Part shown: piece by piece, positions 22,202 to 31,101 of the stretch
Numbering within the stretch: the first letter of the stretch is position 1
How the letters are laid out: each line of letters begins with the position of its first letter
NCBI RefSeq assembly: GCF_008039875.1
Contig: NZ_VRUU01000005.1
Coordinates: 62,001-126,000 of the forward strand
Direction: 5' to 3'
From: Methylobacterium sp. WL119
GTDB taxonomy: Bacteria; Pseudomonadota; Alphaproteobacteria; Rhizobiales; Beijerinckiaceae
DNA: 64,000 nt
Translations under genes and position numbers: made by a program
The notes under the pieces: generated by a model
What the model was told of the DNA's origin: nothing
Seen by the model: only the letters and a program-made list of their open reading frames with translations
The model's database searches: none

Positions 22202-24156
22202 GCGACATCGACGACGATGCCGGCGCCGACGCGCGCTCGCCCGAGGAGCAGGCCGACCTCGACCGCGAGGCCCGCTTCCGCAAGCTGAAGGCGTGGTACC
22301 GCACCGACCGCGATGCGTCCTCGGCTTGGCGCGCCGACGCGCGGATCGACTTCGACATGGTCGCCGGCCACCAGTGGGCCTCCGAGGACGAGGCCGCCCT
22401 GCGCGAGCAGGGCCGGCCGCCGATCACGTTCAACCGCGTCCTCCCGATCATCAAGGCGGTGGCTGGCGCGGAGGTGAACGCCCGCCTCGACATCCAGTAT
22501 CTGCCCCGGGAGGTCGGCGACGCCGCGCTGAACGAGCTGCTGACCGAGGGCTCGCGCTACCTCGCCGACGAGGCCGAGGCCGAGGACGAGGAGTCGGACG
22601 CATTCGTCGACACGGCGATCTGCGGCATGGGCTGGGTCGAAATGCGTCTCGACTACGAGACCAACCCGGACGGCGACTACGTCGAAGACCGGGTCAACCC
22701 GCTCGAGATGATCTGGGACGCCTCGGCGACGAAGCGGAACCTCGTCGACGCCCGCCGCCTGTTCCGCGCCAAGAGCATGGACATGGCCGAGGCGCGCGGG
22801 CTGTTCCCGGACGCCGACCCCGAGGACCTCGACGCGGCCTGGGCCGAGGATCGCGACGGAGAGCAGCACCACCAGATCCAGCCGGACCAGAAACGCAGCG
22901 ACCGCCCCGGCGACGTCTCTGACGGCACCTCGCGCGTCACCATCGTCGAGGCGACCTGGTGGGAGCGCAAGCGCGTCGCCATCGTCACCGACCCGACCAC
23001 GGGCGAGAGCCAGGAGATGGAGCCGGCCAAGGCCGACGTCCTCGAGCGGCGCGCCGCCGCGCTTGGGATGCAGGTCGACATCCGCCGCATCACGAAGCGG
23101 GTCTACCGCCGCGCCTTCCTCGGCAACACGATCCTGAAGGAGACGCCCTCGCCCGCCGGGGACCGCTTCGCCTACGCCTGCATCACGGGCGACCGCGACC
23201 AGAACCGGAACTCGTGGTTCGGCATCGTGCGCCCGATGCGCGACCCGCAGCGCTTCGCGAACAAGTGGCTCTCGCAGACCCTCGACATGCTTAACCGCCA
23301 AGCCAAGGGCGGCCTGCTGATGGAGAAGACTGCGGTGCCCGACCAAGCCGCGTTCGAGGCGAGCTACGGCAAGCCCGGCGCCATTTCGTGGGTGACGGAC
23401 GGTACCCTGCAAAGCAGTCGCATGAAGGAAAAGCCGCTGCCGGTCCTGCCGGCCGGCCACTACCAGCTGATGGAGTTCGCCATTGGCTCGATCCGCGACG
23501 CCTCGGGCGTGAACCTCGAGCTGCTCGGCCAGAAGCAGAACGACCAAGCCGGCGTGCTGGAGTACCAGCGCAAGCAGGCCGCGATGACGATCCTCGCCTC
23601 GCTGTTCGACAGCCTCCGGCGCGCGCGCAAGCACATCGGTCGGGTGCGCCTCTACATGATCCAGACCTTCCTCTCGGACGGACGCTTGGTTCGGATCATG
23701 GGCGAAGGCGTGATGCGGATCGTGCCGATGCTGCGGGACAAGACCGCCGGCGACTACGACGTGGTGATCGACGACGCGCCGTCCTCGCCGAACCAGCAGC
23801 AGGTCGTCTGGCAGACCTTCACCAGCGTCCTGCCGATCATCAAGGACATGATCACCCCGCAGGTCCTGCTCGAGGTCCTGCCCTACTCGCCGTTCCCCGA
23901 CTCGTTCGTCGCCAAGATGCGCGAGCTGCTCGCCCAGCCAGCGCAACCGTCGCCGGAACAGCAGCAGCACCAGCAGATCGCCGTCCAGACCGCGCTCGCC
24001 AAGATCCAGGACATGACGGCCGGCGCGAACCTGAAGAACGCCAAGGCCGGCCGCGAGGCGGGCCTGACGCATCACGACACCCTCGACGGCTTCGCCAAGG
24101 TCGCGGCGATGGCCGCGCCGCCTCAGGCGCCCGCACAGGCCGGCTTCGCCGCCTGA
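22189..24156 (+). CDS. portal protein, P22-like
   Basis: 655 residues from ATG 22189 (AGGA 5-8 bases upstream); ATG 22198, which overlaps the terminase stop, is the alternative. Residues about 45-85 (DFDMVAGHQWASEDEAALRE, GRPPITFNRVLPIIKAVAG) and 90-240 match podoviral P22-type portals; the middle has GIVRPMRDPQRFANKWLSQT and NLELLGQKQNDQAGVLEYQR. C-terminal 70 residues are Gln/Ala-rich helix, as in P22 barrel. Forms the dodecameric DNA gate at one capsid vertex. Confidence 0.85.
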   Translation: MGGMSDIDDDAGADARSPEEQADLDREARFRKLKAWYRTDRDASSAWRADARIDFDMVAGHQWASEDEAALREQGRPPITFNRVLPIIKAVAGAEVNARLDIQYLPREVGDAALNELLTEGSRYLADEAEAEDEESDAFVDTAICGMGWVEMRLDYETNPDGDYVEDRVNPLEMIWDASATKRNLVDARRLFRAKSMDMAEARGLFPDADPEDLDAAWAEDRDGEQHHQIQPDQKRSDRPGDVSDGTSRVTIVEATWWERKRVAIVTDPTTGESQEMEPAKADVLERRAAALGMQVDIRRITKRVYRRAFLGNTILKETPSPAGDRFAYACITGDRDQNRNSWFGIVRPMRDPQRFANKWLSQTLDMLNRQAKGGLLMEKTAVPDQAAFEASYGKPGAISWVTDGTLQSSRMKEKPLPVLPAGHYQLMEFAIGSIRDASGVNLELLGQKQNDQAGVLEYQRKQAAMTILASLFDSLRRARKHIGRVRLYMIQTFLSDGRLVRIMGEGVMRIVPMLRDKTAGDYDVVIDDAPSSPNQQQVVWQTFTSVLPIIKDMITPQVLLEVLPYSPFPDSFVAKMRELLAQPAQPSPEQQQHQQIAVQTALAKIQDMTAGANLKNAKAGREAGLTHHDTLDGFAKVAAMAAPPQAPAQAGFAA

Positions 24157-24217
24157 CCCCTTACGCCCGCCGGCGGCGCACGCCGGCATCCGTCTCCATC
24201 ACGTCACGAGGTTCCAC

Positions 24218-25246
24218 ATGAACGACCACGCCGAAGGCATGGGCGAAGACGCCTTCTCGACCGAAGATCAGGCCGCCTGGGACGCGATGCGCGAGGGCGG
24301 TGACGCCGCTCCAGAGCCCGTGGGCGCCGTCGAGCCGGCCGCCGCTGCGCCGGTCGCTCCAGCGGCCGCCGAGCCCGCTGCTGCGGCCCCCGGCGAGGTC
24401 ATCGACCCCGAGAACGAAGAGGGCGCTCCCGAGGAGAACAAGGGCAAGTTCGTCCGCCACGGCGCGTTCCACCAGGAGCGCGAGCGCCGGAAGGCCGTCG
24501 AGCGCCAGTTCGCCGAGCTGCAGGAGCGCCACGCCCGCGTCGACGAGCGGGTCCGCATCCTGTCGGAGGCGATGAACCGCCCGGCGCCGGCCGCCGCCGC
24601 ACAGCCGGCCGCCGCCGCCGAGCCCGAGAAGGTGCCGGACCCCGCCGAGGACATCTTCGGCTACGTGAAGCACCTGGAGAAGCAGCTGGAAGCCGTGCGC
24701 ACCGGCCAGAGTCAGATGACCGAGGCGCAGAAGCAGGCCGAGACCGCGCGTCAGGCCGAGGCCGAGCGCAACACCGTCATCGGCCACTACCAGACCGACA
24801 TCCGCACCGCGGTCGCCGCCGATCCGACCTTCGCCGACGCCTACGAGCACCTGTTCTCGGGTCGCGTGAACGAGCTGCAGTTCGCCGCCGGCCTGACCCA
24901 GCAGCAGGCCGTCGAAACCGCGCGCGAGGAGGAATTCCAGCTGGTCCAGGCGGCGATCGCCCGGCGCGTATCCCCGGCCGCGCTGATCCTGAAGATGGCC
25001 AAGGGCCGCGGGTTCTCTCCGAAGGCGCCCGAGCCGACCCCGATGCCGGCAGCCGCCGCCGAGACCCCGGCCGAGCGCGCCGCGCGCATCAGCAAGGGCC
25101 AGGAGGCGTCCCTGTCGCTCTCGGCCGCCGGCGGCTCGCCGGCCGGGGAGATCACGCTGGAGATGCTCGCCAGCATGAGCGAGGCGGACTTCGCCAAGCT
25201 CGAAAAATCCAACCCGGGCCGCGTCCGCGCCCTGATGGGGGGCTGA
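24218..25246 (+). CDS. scaffold-like protein
   Basis: 342 residues. Acidic and Ala/Glu/Pro-rich N-terminal third, then a long coiled coil (about 80-190), a helical domain (TFADAYEHLFSGRVNELQFA) and a C-terminal end rich in Ser/Glu/Lys. This composition and the place between portal and capsid genes fit a head-assembly scaffold that leaves the procapsid. There is no sequence motif for scaffolds, so it is inferred from context. Confidence 0.65.
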   Translation: MNDHAEGMGEDAFSTEDQAAWDAMREGGDAAPEPVGAVEPAAAAPVAPAAAEPAAAAPGEVIDPENEEGAPEENKGKFVRHGAFHQERERRKAVERQFAELQERHARVDERVRILSEAMNRPAPAAAAQPAAAAEPEKVPDPAEDIFGYVKHLEKQLEAVRTGQSQMTEAQKQAETARQAEAERNTVIGHYQTDIRTAVAADPTFADAYEHLFSGRVNELQFAAGLTQQQAVETAREEEFQLVQAAIARRVSPAALILKMAKGRGFSPKAPEPTPMPAAAAETPAERAARISKGQEASLSLSAAGGSPAGEITLEMLASMSEADFAKLEKSNPGRVRALMGG

Positions 25247-25250
25247 TCCG

Positions 25251-26207
25251 ATGCGTCGCCTGATCCTCGCCGCGGCTCTCATCGTCGCGCTCCAGCCGGC
25301 CGAGTTCGCGCGCACGGCGATGGAGACCAACCAACTCGTCGACGACAACGGCGCCCCGATCGGGACGCCGGCGAACCCGCTGAACGTGACCTGTAAGGCG
25401 GGCTGCACGGGCGGCTCCGGCGGAAGCGGTGGCACGGTCACGCAGGGACCGGCCGCGACCGACACGTCTGCCAACCGCTGGCCGGTGCTGGCCTACCAGG
25501 GCGGGACGTGGGTGCTCGGCGCGGGATCGGCCAGCATCGGCTCGATCGCCAACACCGCGTTCGGCATCTCCGGCACGCTGCCGGCCTTTGCTGCGACGCC
25601 GACGTTCAATCTCGGCACGCTGAACGGTGCGGCGACCGCTGCGAACCAAGCTTCGGAGATCGCGGCCCTCGGCGCGCCGGGCGATGCTGCCAACGCCAAT
25701 ACCGTCATCGGCCAGCTGAAGCAGGCGAACGCGAACCTGCTCGTCGCCACGCCTGCTGCGGTCACGACGGCCGCACCGTCCTACGCGACAGGGACGACGC
25801 AGGCCCTGAGCCTGACAACGGCGGGCGGCCTTCGCGTTGATGGCTCGGGCGTGACACAGCCCGCACTTCTCCGGCCCACCGCCGATACCGCCAGCGGTAT
25901 CACGCCGGCCGGCGCGAGCGCATCCACCGCCTACGCGGTTAAGAGCGGTTCGACCAACCTCTACGGCTACAGCATCACGATGAGCTCGACGGCGGGTTTC
26001 CTCGCGCTGCTGAACAGTGGGTCCGCACCAGCTTCCGGGGCGACCATCGGACCGCTCGAATGCATTCCGGTCGCGGCGGCGGGGTACGCCGTCCGGCGTC
26101 AGGACATTCCCGACCGTTACCCGGCTGGGCTCACCGTCGTCATCACGTCGTCCTGCACGACCTACACCCCGGTGACGCCGGTGGTTTCGACCGTGCTGGC
26201 TCAGTAG
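25251..26207 (+). CDS. head-region structural protein with signal-like N terminus
   Basis: 318 residues. The N terminus is an export-type stretch (LILAAALIVALQPAEFA). An internal start at METNQLVDDN (residue 24) would remove it. The rest is Thr/Ser/Ala/Gly-rich and beta-prone with short repeats (ANPLNVTCKAGC; AATAANQASEIAAL), resembling decoration or fibre-like proteins. It lies between scaffold and capsid genes. Role unknown; decoration or fibre is inference. Confidence 0.55.
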   Translation: MRRLILAAALIVALQPAEFARTAMETNQLVDDNGAPIGTPANPLNVTCKAGCTGGSGGSGGTVTQGPAATDTSANRWPVLAYQGGTWVLGAGSASIGSIANTAFGISGTLPAFAATPTFNLGTLNGAATAANQASEIAALGAPGDAANANTVIGQLKQANANLLVATPAAVTTAAPSYATGTTQALSLTTAGGLRVDGSGVTQPALLRPTADTASGITPAGASASTAYAVKSGSTNLYGYSITMSSTAGFLALLNSGSAPASGATIGPLECIPVAAAGYAVRRQDIPDRYPAGLTVVITSSCTTYTPVTPVVSTVLAQ

Positions 26208-26538
26208 CCGCTTGACCCCGCGGGCGAACCCCGTCATTCCCCTATTCGTCGCGAGACGTGCGGGCGCCCTGCCCCGGTCGCGACCTTCACCTTCGACCGA
26301 CCGGCCCTGAACACACCCTCCATCTCGCGGGGCGCGTTCGTGTGTCCGGTCACCTTCGCCTGATCGCCCGTCACGCGATCCGCACAGCCGCGTCAGAGCC
26401 TTCGTCCGCGCCACGTACGGCGCCCGTCCGACCACCGTCCCCAACGGTCATCCGGGGCCCGGCCTTCGTCCGCTCGCGGCGTCACGCGCAGCACGAACCC
26501 CTTCCCGCATTCCCCCGATCTCCGAAGGACCCCCTCCG
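26208..26538. other. leader region before the capsid gene
   Basis: 331 bases with no supported gene. It is C-rich with few purine runs. TTGACCCCGCGGGC at 26212-26225 resembles the core of elements A and B in 12 of 14 positions but lacks the second block. GAAGGA before the capsid ATG is the ribosome site. It probably acts as an untranslated leader or promoter for abundant capsid expression. Confidence 0.5.
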
Positions 26539-27642
26539 ATGGGTACCACCACCTATGGCCTGAACGACGCGCTCGCCGCCAAGCTCTGGTCGATGAAGCT
26601 CTCCACCGAGGCCACCAAGGCGCTCGACATCGGCCCGCTGTTCGGCGAGTCCGCCAAGTCCGTGATCCAGGTCAAGACCGAGACCCAAAAGGGCACCGGC
26701 GACAAGGTCACCTTCGGCCTGCGCATGCAGCTGTCGGGCAACGGCTTCACCTCGTCCGATCGCGCCGAGGGTAACGGCGAGCAGCTGACCACGAACTCCG
26801 ACGCGATCACCATCGACGAGCTCGGCAACGTCGTCGGCATCCGCTCGAAGAACACCATCGATTCCCAGCGCGTGCCGTTCAACCTGCGCGACGAGGCCAA
26901 GGACGGCCTGGTCGATTGGTTCCAGCTGCGCACCTCGGTGACGTTCTTCAACCACGTCTGTGGCTACACCCCCGCGAACTTCGTCCAGGTCGACGGCTCG
27001 GGCGGCGTGAAGTTCACCGGCAACAACGTGGTCACCGCCGCGACCCGCGTCATCCGCCCGAACGCCCGCGCCAACGACGGCGCGCTGGTCGCCGGCGACA
27101 TCCTCACGCTCGACCAGATCGACGCCGCGGTCGAGATCGCCAAGACCGGCGGCAACGCCGGCGGCGTGAAGATGCGCCCGATCACCATCGACGGCATGGA
27201 CGAGTGCTGGGTGATGTACCTCCACCCGACGCAGGTGACGCAGCTGCGCCGCAACACCGCCGCGGGTCAGTGGTTCGACATCAAGAAGGCCGCGCTTCAG
27301 GGTGGCCAGATCACCAAGAACGCGATCTTCAACGGCTCGGTCGGCATGTACAACAGGGTCATCCTGCGCGAGTCGCAGCAGGTGACCCTCGGCGTCGCCG
27401 CCGACGGCAAGACCATCATCCCGACCGTGCGCCGCGCGGTCCTGATGGGTGCCCAGGCCGCGACTGCCGCCTTCGGCAAGTCCGGCGGCCCGACGAAGTA
27501 CCGCTGGAACGAAGAGCTCTACGACCACAAGCGCGAGCTCGAGGTCTCGGCCTGGGCGATCTGGGGCCTGAAGAAGACGACCTTCAACGGTGCCGACTTC
27601 GCCGCGATCGTCATCCCGACCTACGCCGTCAACGCCGGCTGA
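26539..27642 (+). CDS. major capsid protein, N4 gp56/DUF4043 type
   Basis: 367 residues. Near-start YGLNDALAAKLWSMKLSTEA, then LDIGPLFGESAKSVIQVKTE, then GDKVTFGLRMQLSGNGF and RSKNTIDSQRVPFNLRDEA match the N4-gp56 family capsid proteins, an HK97-like fold. Later WVMYLHPTQVTQLRRN and ELEVSAWAIWGLKKTTF fit as well. It forms the icosahedral shell. A 9-bp inverted repeat follows the stop, as often behind capsid genes. Confidence 0.85.
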   Translation: MGTTTYGLNDALAAKLWSMKLSTEATKALDIGPLFGESAKSVIQVKTETQKGTGDKVTFGLRMQLSGNGFTSSDRAEGNGEQLTTNSDAITIDELGNVVGIRSKNTIDSQRVPFNLRDEAKDGLVDWFQLRTSVTFFNHVCGYTPANFVQVDGSGGVKFTGNNVVTAATRVIRPNARANDGALVAGDILTLDQIDAAVEIAKTGGNAGGVKMRPITIDGMDECWVMYLHPTQVTQLRRNTAAGQWFDIKKAALQGGQITKNAIFNGSVGMYNRVILRESQQVTLGVAADGKTIIPTVRRAVLMGAQAATAAFGKSGGPTKYRWNEELYDHKRELEVSAWAIWGLKKTTFNGADFAAIVIPTYAVNAG

Positions 27643-27647
27643 TCCGC

Positions 27648-27679
27648 GCCGACCCGTGATCCCTGACGCGCGGGTCGGC
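27648..27679. terminator. hairpin after the capsid gene
   Basis: GCCGACCCG at 27648-27656 pairs perfectly with CGGGTCGGC at 27671-27679 around a 14-base loop, 6 bases after the capsid stop. Only TTCGG follows, without a U-run, so it is more likely a partial terminator or an RNA-stabilising hairpin. Confidence 0.5.
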
Positions 27680-27729
27680 TTCGGCCGCCTGCGCGTCGTC
27701 CGCCGTTTCCAGCACTGAGAGGGCCCGAC

Positions 27730-28152
27730 ATGGCCACCAACGTCACCCCGACCAAGCCGCCCGTCCGCTCGACCTTCCACGGGCAGGTCGGCGAGATCCG
27801 CTCGCGCGTCACCTTCTCCGACATCGGCCTCGTGGCCGGCCTGCCGATGAAGAACGCCTTCCCGATGGGCGCGATCATCACCCGCACGACCATCATCGTG
27901 AGCCAGGCCTTCAACGCCGCAACGACCAACCCGCTCGTCGTCGGCTCGACGCCCGGCGGCAACGACCTCGTCGCGGCGGCCGACGCCAACGCCGGCGCCG
28001 TCGGCGTGAAGCGCCCCGACACCGCGACCGCCCTCGCGCAGCTGCCCGCCGACACGGTGCCGTACGTCTCCTACGCCCCGACCGGCGCCGCGCCGACGGC
28101 GGGCGTGGCCGACATCGTGTTCGAATACGTCGCGCCGCGTCCGGTCGCCTGA
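27730..28152 (+). CDS. head decoration-like structural protein
   Basis: 140 residues, beta-rich and Thr/Val/Ala-rich (SRVTFSDIGLVAGLPMKNAF; GAIITRTTIIVSQAFNAATT). Position directly after the capsid gene is where decoration proteins sit. No family recognised, so the call is from place and composition. Confidence 0.55.
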   Translation: MATNVTPTKPPVRSTFHGQVGEIRSRVTFSDIGLVAGLPMKNAFPMGAIITRTTIIVSQAFNAATTNPLVVGSTPGGNDLVAAADANAGAVGVKRPDTATALAQLPADTVPYVSYAPTGAAPTAGVADIVFEYVAPRPVA

Positions 28153-28379
28153 TGAGCGTCATGGCGTGGGCGCTATGCGCCGCCCGCGTCGCCGATCTCG
28201 AACCGACGGCGGAGCCCAGCGCTCCGCCGTCGCCCCCTTCCGATCCGGAGACGCGCCCCGATGACGGCATCGACGCTCGGCGACCTGGTCGTGGAGATCA
28301 TGGACGATCTCGACAGGCCCGACCTCGAGCCGCAGATCCGGCGCGGAATCGCGGCCGCCGTCCGGCACTTCCAGCCTGA
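28152..28379 (+). CDS. doubtful small frame before adaptor gene
   Basis: 75 codons from an ATG that overlaps the preceding stop. The first third has good codon use (MSVMAWALCAARVADLEP), the last third is Arg/Pro-rich and overlaps the adaptor gene by 119 bases in another frame. Real only if a short product is made; listed because of the coupled start. Confidence 0.25.
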   Translation: MSVMAWALCAARVADLEPTAEPSAPPSPPSDPETRPDDGIDARRPGRGDHGRSRQARPRAADPARNRGRRPALPA

Positions 28380-28890
28380 GCGGTTCGCGTTCAACGAGCG
28401 CATCCTGACCTTCCAGACGATCCCGGGCGCCGACGTCTACGGGAAGGGCGACGCGCCCGCGATCCCCGGTCTCTACGCGATCGGCAGCGTCGTGCTCGTC
28501 GACGGCGATCAGGTCTGCGACCTCAACCGTGTCGCGGAGACGTGGGTCGAGAGCGCCGACCAGCCGGCGAGCGAAGCCCAGCCCTGCGCCTACTCCTACT
28601 TCGACAGCACGCTCCGGCTCTGGCCGGTGCCGTGCGATGCCTGGACGATCCGGCTGTCGGCGCACGTGAAGCTCGACATTCCGGCTGAGGACGACACGCC
28701 GAGCGCGTGGTTCGACGAAGCCCGCGACATGATCTCGGCGCGGGCGAAGTGGCACCTCGCGCTGCACGTCCTGAAAGATGCGGGCCTCGCCGCCGCGATG
28801 CAGGTCGCGTTCACCGAGGCGTTCGGGACGCTGCGCGCCCGTGCGAACGGGATCGCGTCGACCGGGCAGATCCAGGCCTGGAACCTCTGA
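28261..28890 (+). CDS. head-to-tail adaptor protein
   Basis: 209 residues. N-terminal helical part (LGDLVVEIMDDLDRPDLEPQ; IRRGIAAAVRHFQPERFAFN) resembles the four-helix adaptors of short-tailed phages that seat under the portal; a beta insertion follows, and a terminal helix (ARDMISARAKWHLALHVLK). The context, between capsid and tail-hub genes, supports it. Confidence 0.7.
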   Translation: MTASTLGDLVVEIMDDLDRPDLEPQIRRGIAAAVRHFQPERFAFNERILTFQTIPGADVYGKGDAPAIPGLYAIGSVVLVDGDQVCDLNRVAETWVESADQPASEAQPCAYSYFDSTLRLWPVPCDAWTIRLSAHVKLDIPAEDDTPSAWFDEARDMISARAKWHLALHVLKDAGLAAAMQVAFTEAFGTLRARANGIASTGQIQAWNL

Positions 28891-28891
28891 C

Positions 28892-30373
28892 ATGGCGGTG
28901 GTGAAGCTCGCGCCGTTCGCGCCCGACATCGCCTCGGTCGACGCCTCGGTATCGAGCGTGGCCACCAACGTGCTGCCGCGCGCCGATGGCTATGGGCCGT
29001 GCCTGTCACCGGCCCCCATCTCCCTGCCCCTGCCGGCCGACTGCCGCGGCGCCATTGAGGTGAACTCGCCCGGCTTCGGCTTCCCGGTCTACTTCGCCGG
29101 CACCGGCACCAAGCTCTACAAGTTCAACCTCGGCACCTCGGGCTGGGACGACGTGTCGAAGGACGGCGCAACCTACTCCGTACCGCCGGGCGACTATTGG
29201 TCGTTCGCCGTCTACGGGACGCGCCTGGTCGCCGTGGCGCTCGGCGGCCGCCCGCAGGCGATCGACATCGACATCGGTAAGGCCTTCGCGGATCTCGGCG
29301 GCATGCCGCCCCGGGCCCGCCATTGCGGCGTCGTCGGCGAGTTCCTGGTGCTGGCCGGCCTCGCCTCCGATCCGAACGCCGTCCAGTGGTCCGACCTCGG
29401 CAATATCGATTCCTGGCCGCTCGGGCTCGCCAACGGCCACGAGGGCGACATTCAGCTCTTCCCCGACGGCGGCGCGGTCACGGGCTTCGCCGGCGGCGAG
29501 TTCGGCATCGTCTTCCAGGAGCGCACGATCCGCCGCATGGTGTTCGTGCCGAACTCGACCGAGGTGTTCGACTTTTCGATCCTCGAGGAGAATCGCGGCT
29601 CGGTCGCGCCCTGGTCGCTGACCAAGGTCGGGCCGCGGGTGTTCTTTCTCGACCGCGACGGGTTCTACGTCTTCACCGGCGGCGCGTCGTCGACGATCGG
29701 CGCCGAGCGCGTGAACCGCTTCTTTTTCGATCGGGTCGATCCGAACGCCGTTGCGAGCACCGTGGTGATCCGCGACGCGACCGGGCCGCGGGTCCTGTTC
29801 GCCTACCGCTCGAAGATGGCCTCGGGCTCCGATCCGACGCTCCTCGATCAGGTCCTGCTCTACGACTGGCTGCTCGACCGCTGGACGTACATCGACCTGC
29901 CGGTGCGGTTCGGCCTCGTGGCGGCAACGCCCGCGACCTCGATCGACAACATCCCCGGCTCCCTGGACGACGCGGGCCAGAAGCCGCTCGACGATCCCTC
30001 CTATGCCGGCGGCGCGCCTGCGCTCGGGCTGGTGACGCTCGACAACCGCCTGGCGCTGCTGAATGGCCCGGCGCTCGAGGCGCACGTCGAGACGCCGGAC
30101 GCGATGCTGTCTCGGCCCAACCGCGCCTTCGTGCGCGGCGTGCGACTCGACAGCGATGCCGATGACTGGCGCGCGCAGGTCGGGACGCGCGAGACCACGC
30201 GGCAGGCCGACGTCGTCCGCTACCGCCCGGAGACCGCCCCGAATTTCGAGCGTTTCGCCCCGTGCCGCGCCTCGGGTCGGTATCACCGCGCGCGCATCCG
30301 CATTCCGGCCGGCACCGCCTGGTCCTACGCTTCCGGCATCGAGCCGGACGTGACCGTCGAGGGCTCGCGATGA
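28892..30373 (+). CDS. tail hub / DNA-stabilisation protein
   Basis: 493 residues. Blade-like repeats of beta strands, with FAVYGTRLVAVALGGRPQAI, FGIVFQERTIRRMVF and RVFFLDRDGFYVFTGG, suggest a beta-propeller, as in tail-hub proteins of podoviruses with this capsid type. Near the start PRADGYGPCLSPAPISLPL fits the family of proteins that plug the adaptor ring. Likely lies under the adaptor and keeps the packaged DNA in. Name comes from context and similarity of pattern. Confidence 0.65.
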   Translation: MAVVKLAPFAPDIASVDASVSSVATNVLPRADGYGPCLSPAPISLPLPADCRGAIEVNSPGFGFPVYFAGTGTKLYKFNLGTSGWDDVSKDGATYSVPPGDYWSFAVYGTRLVAVALGGRPQAIDIDIGKAFADLGGMPPRARHCGVVGEFLVLAGLASDPNAVQWSDLGNIDSWPLGLANGHEGDIQLFPDGGAVTGFAGGEFGIVFQERTIRRMVFVPNSTEVFDFSILEENRGSVAPWSLTKVGPRVFFLDRDGFYVFTGGASSTIGAERVNRFFFDRVDPNAVASTVVIRDATGPRVLFAYRSKMASGSDPTLLDQVLLYDWLLDRWTYIDLPVRFGLVAATPATSIDNIPGSLDDAGQKPLDDPSYAGGAPALGLVTLDNRLALLNGPALEAHVETPDAMLSRPNRAFVRGVRLDSDADDWRAQVGTRETTRQADVVRYRPETAPNFERFAPCRASGRYHRARIRIPAGTAWSYASGIEPDVTVEGSR

Positions 30374-30675
30374 TCGTCCCGGGCAAGTCCGAGCGCGATC
30401 TGGCCAAGTTCGCGCAGGCGCTGGGCGACCTCGCGCAGGGCGGCTCCAATGCGCTCGGCGCATCCGGCGTGACGCTGGCGCCCGGGGCCGTCGAGACGGT
30501 CGTCGCCGATTCCCGCTGCACCGAGGGCGCGCTGGTCGCGCCGATCCCGACCTCGGCCTCCGCCGCGGCGACGACGATCTGGCTGAAGGCGACCGCGCGC
30601 GGCTCGTTCACCTGGGGGCACGACGCTTCGGACGCCGCCGACCGCACGTTCCGCTACGAGATCCGGCGGCCCTGA
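30370..30675 (+). CDS. small structural protein
   Basis: 101 residues, overlapping both neighbours (ATGA; stop/ATG). After a helix (RDLAKFAQALGDLAQGGSNA) it is beta-rich (GVTLAPGAVETVVADSRC then TEGALVAPIPTS), reminiscent of short fibre-connector or spike-base proteins. Function not established. Confidence 0.55.
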   Translation: MIVPGKSERDLAKFAQALGDLAQGGSNALGASGVTLAPGAVETVVADSRCTEGALVAPIPTSASAAATTIWLKATARGSFTWGHDASDAADRTFRYEIRRP

Positions 30676-31100
30676 TGCACCTGCAGCCGATCGACCGCAC
30701 CGACCTCGCGCGAGCCTGGGCGGTGGCGGAGCCGTGGCTGGCGCAGGCCTGCGCAAGGCCCGGCTGCGACCTCACCGTCGCCGACCTCCACGCCGCGCTC
30801 GAGCGCGACGAGGCCGCGTTGATCCTGATCGTCGACGGCGGGCGGCCGGTCGCCGCCGGCGTGACGCAGGTGCGGGATCACCGGAGCGGGCAGCGAGCCT
30901 GCTGGATCCTCGCCCTCGGCGGAAGCGGCGGCGCACGCGCCTTGGCGTCCACCATCCACGAAATCGAGGCTGGCGCTGCTCGGGTCGGATGCGCGCAGGT
31001 TGAATTCATCGGCCGCCCGGCCTGGGGCCGGCTGCACTCGAGCTACGTCGCCACCCGCTGCTCCGCCGGCACCCACTTCTCGAAGACGCTGAGGCACTGA
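30675..31100 (+). CDS. GNAT-like fold phage protein
   Basis: 141 residues. LERDEAALILIVDGGRPVAA, then ACWILALGGSGGARALASTI and GCAQVEFIGRPAWGRLHSSY match a small protein family that recurs beside ejection proteins and has a GNAT acetyltransferase-like pattern (strand, Gly-rich turn, helix). The acetyl-CoA loop is weak (GGSGGARA). Catalysis is unproven; may be only a structural fold. Confidence 0.6.
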   Translation: MHLQPIDRTDLARAWAVAEPWLAQACARPGCDLTVADLHAALERDEAALILIVDGGRPVAAGVTQVRDHRSGQRACWILALGGSGGARALASTIHEIEAGAARVGCAQVEFIGRPAWGRLHSSYVATRCSAGTHFSKTLRH

Positions 31101-31101
31101 C

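Noticed and set aside
22144-24189. 681-codon leftward frame opposite the portal gene
   Set aside because: Antisense shadow; His/Leu/Arg-rich product without domains, while the rightward frame is a recognisable portal protein.
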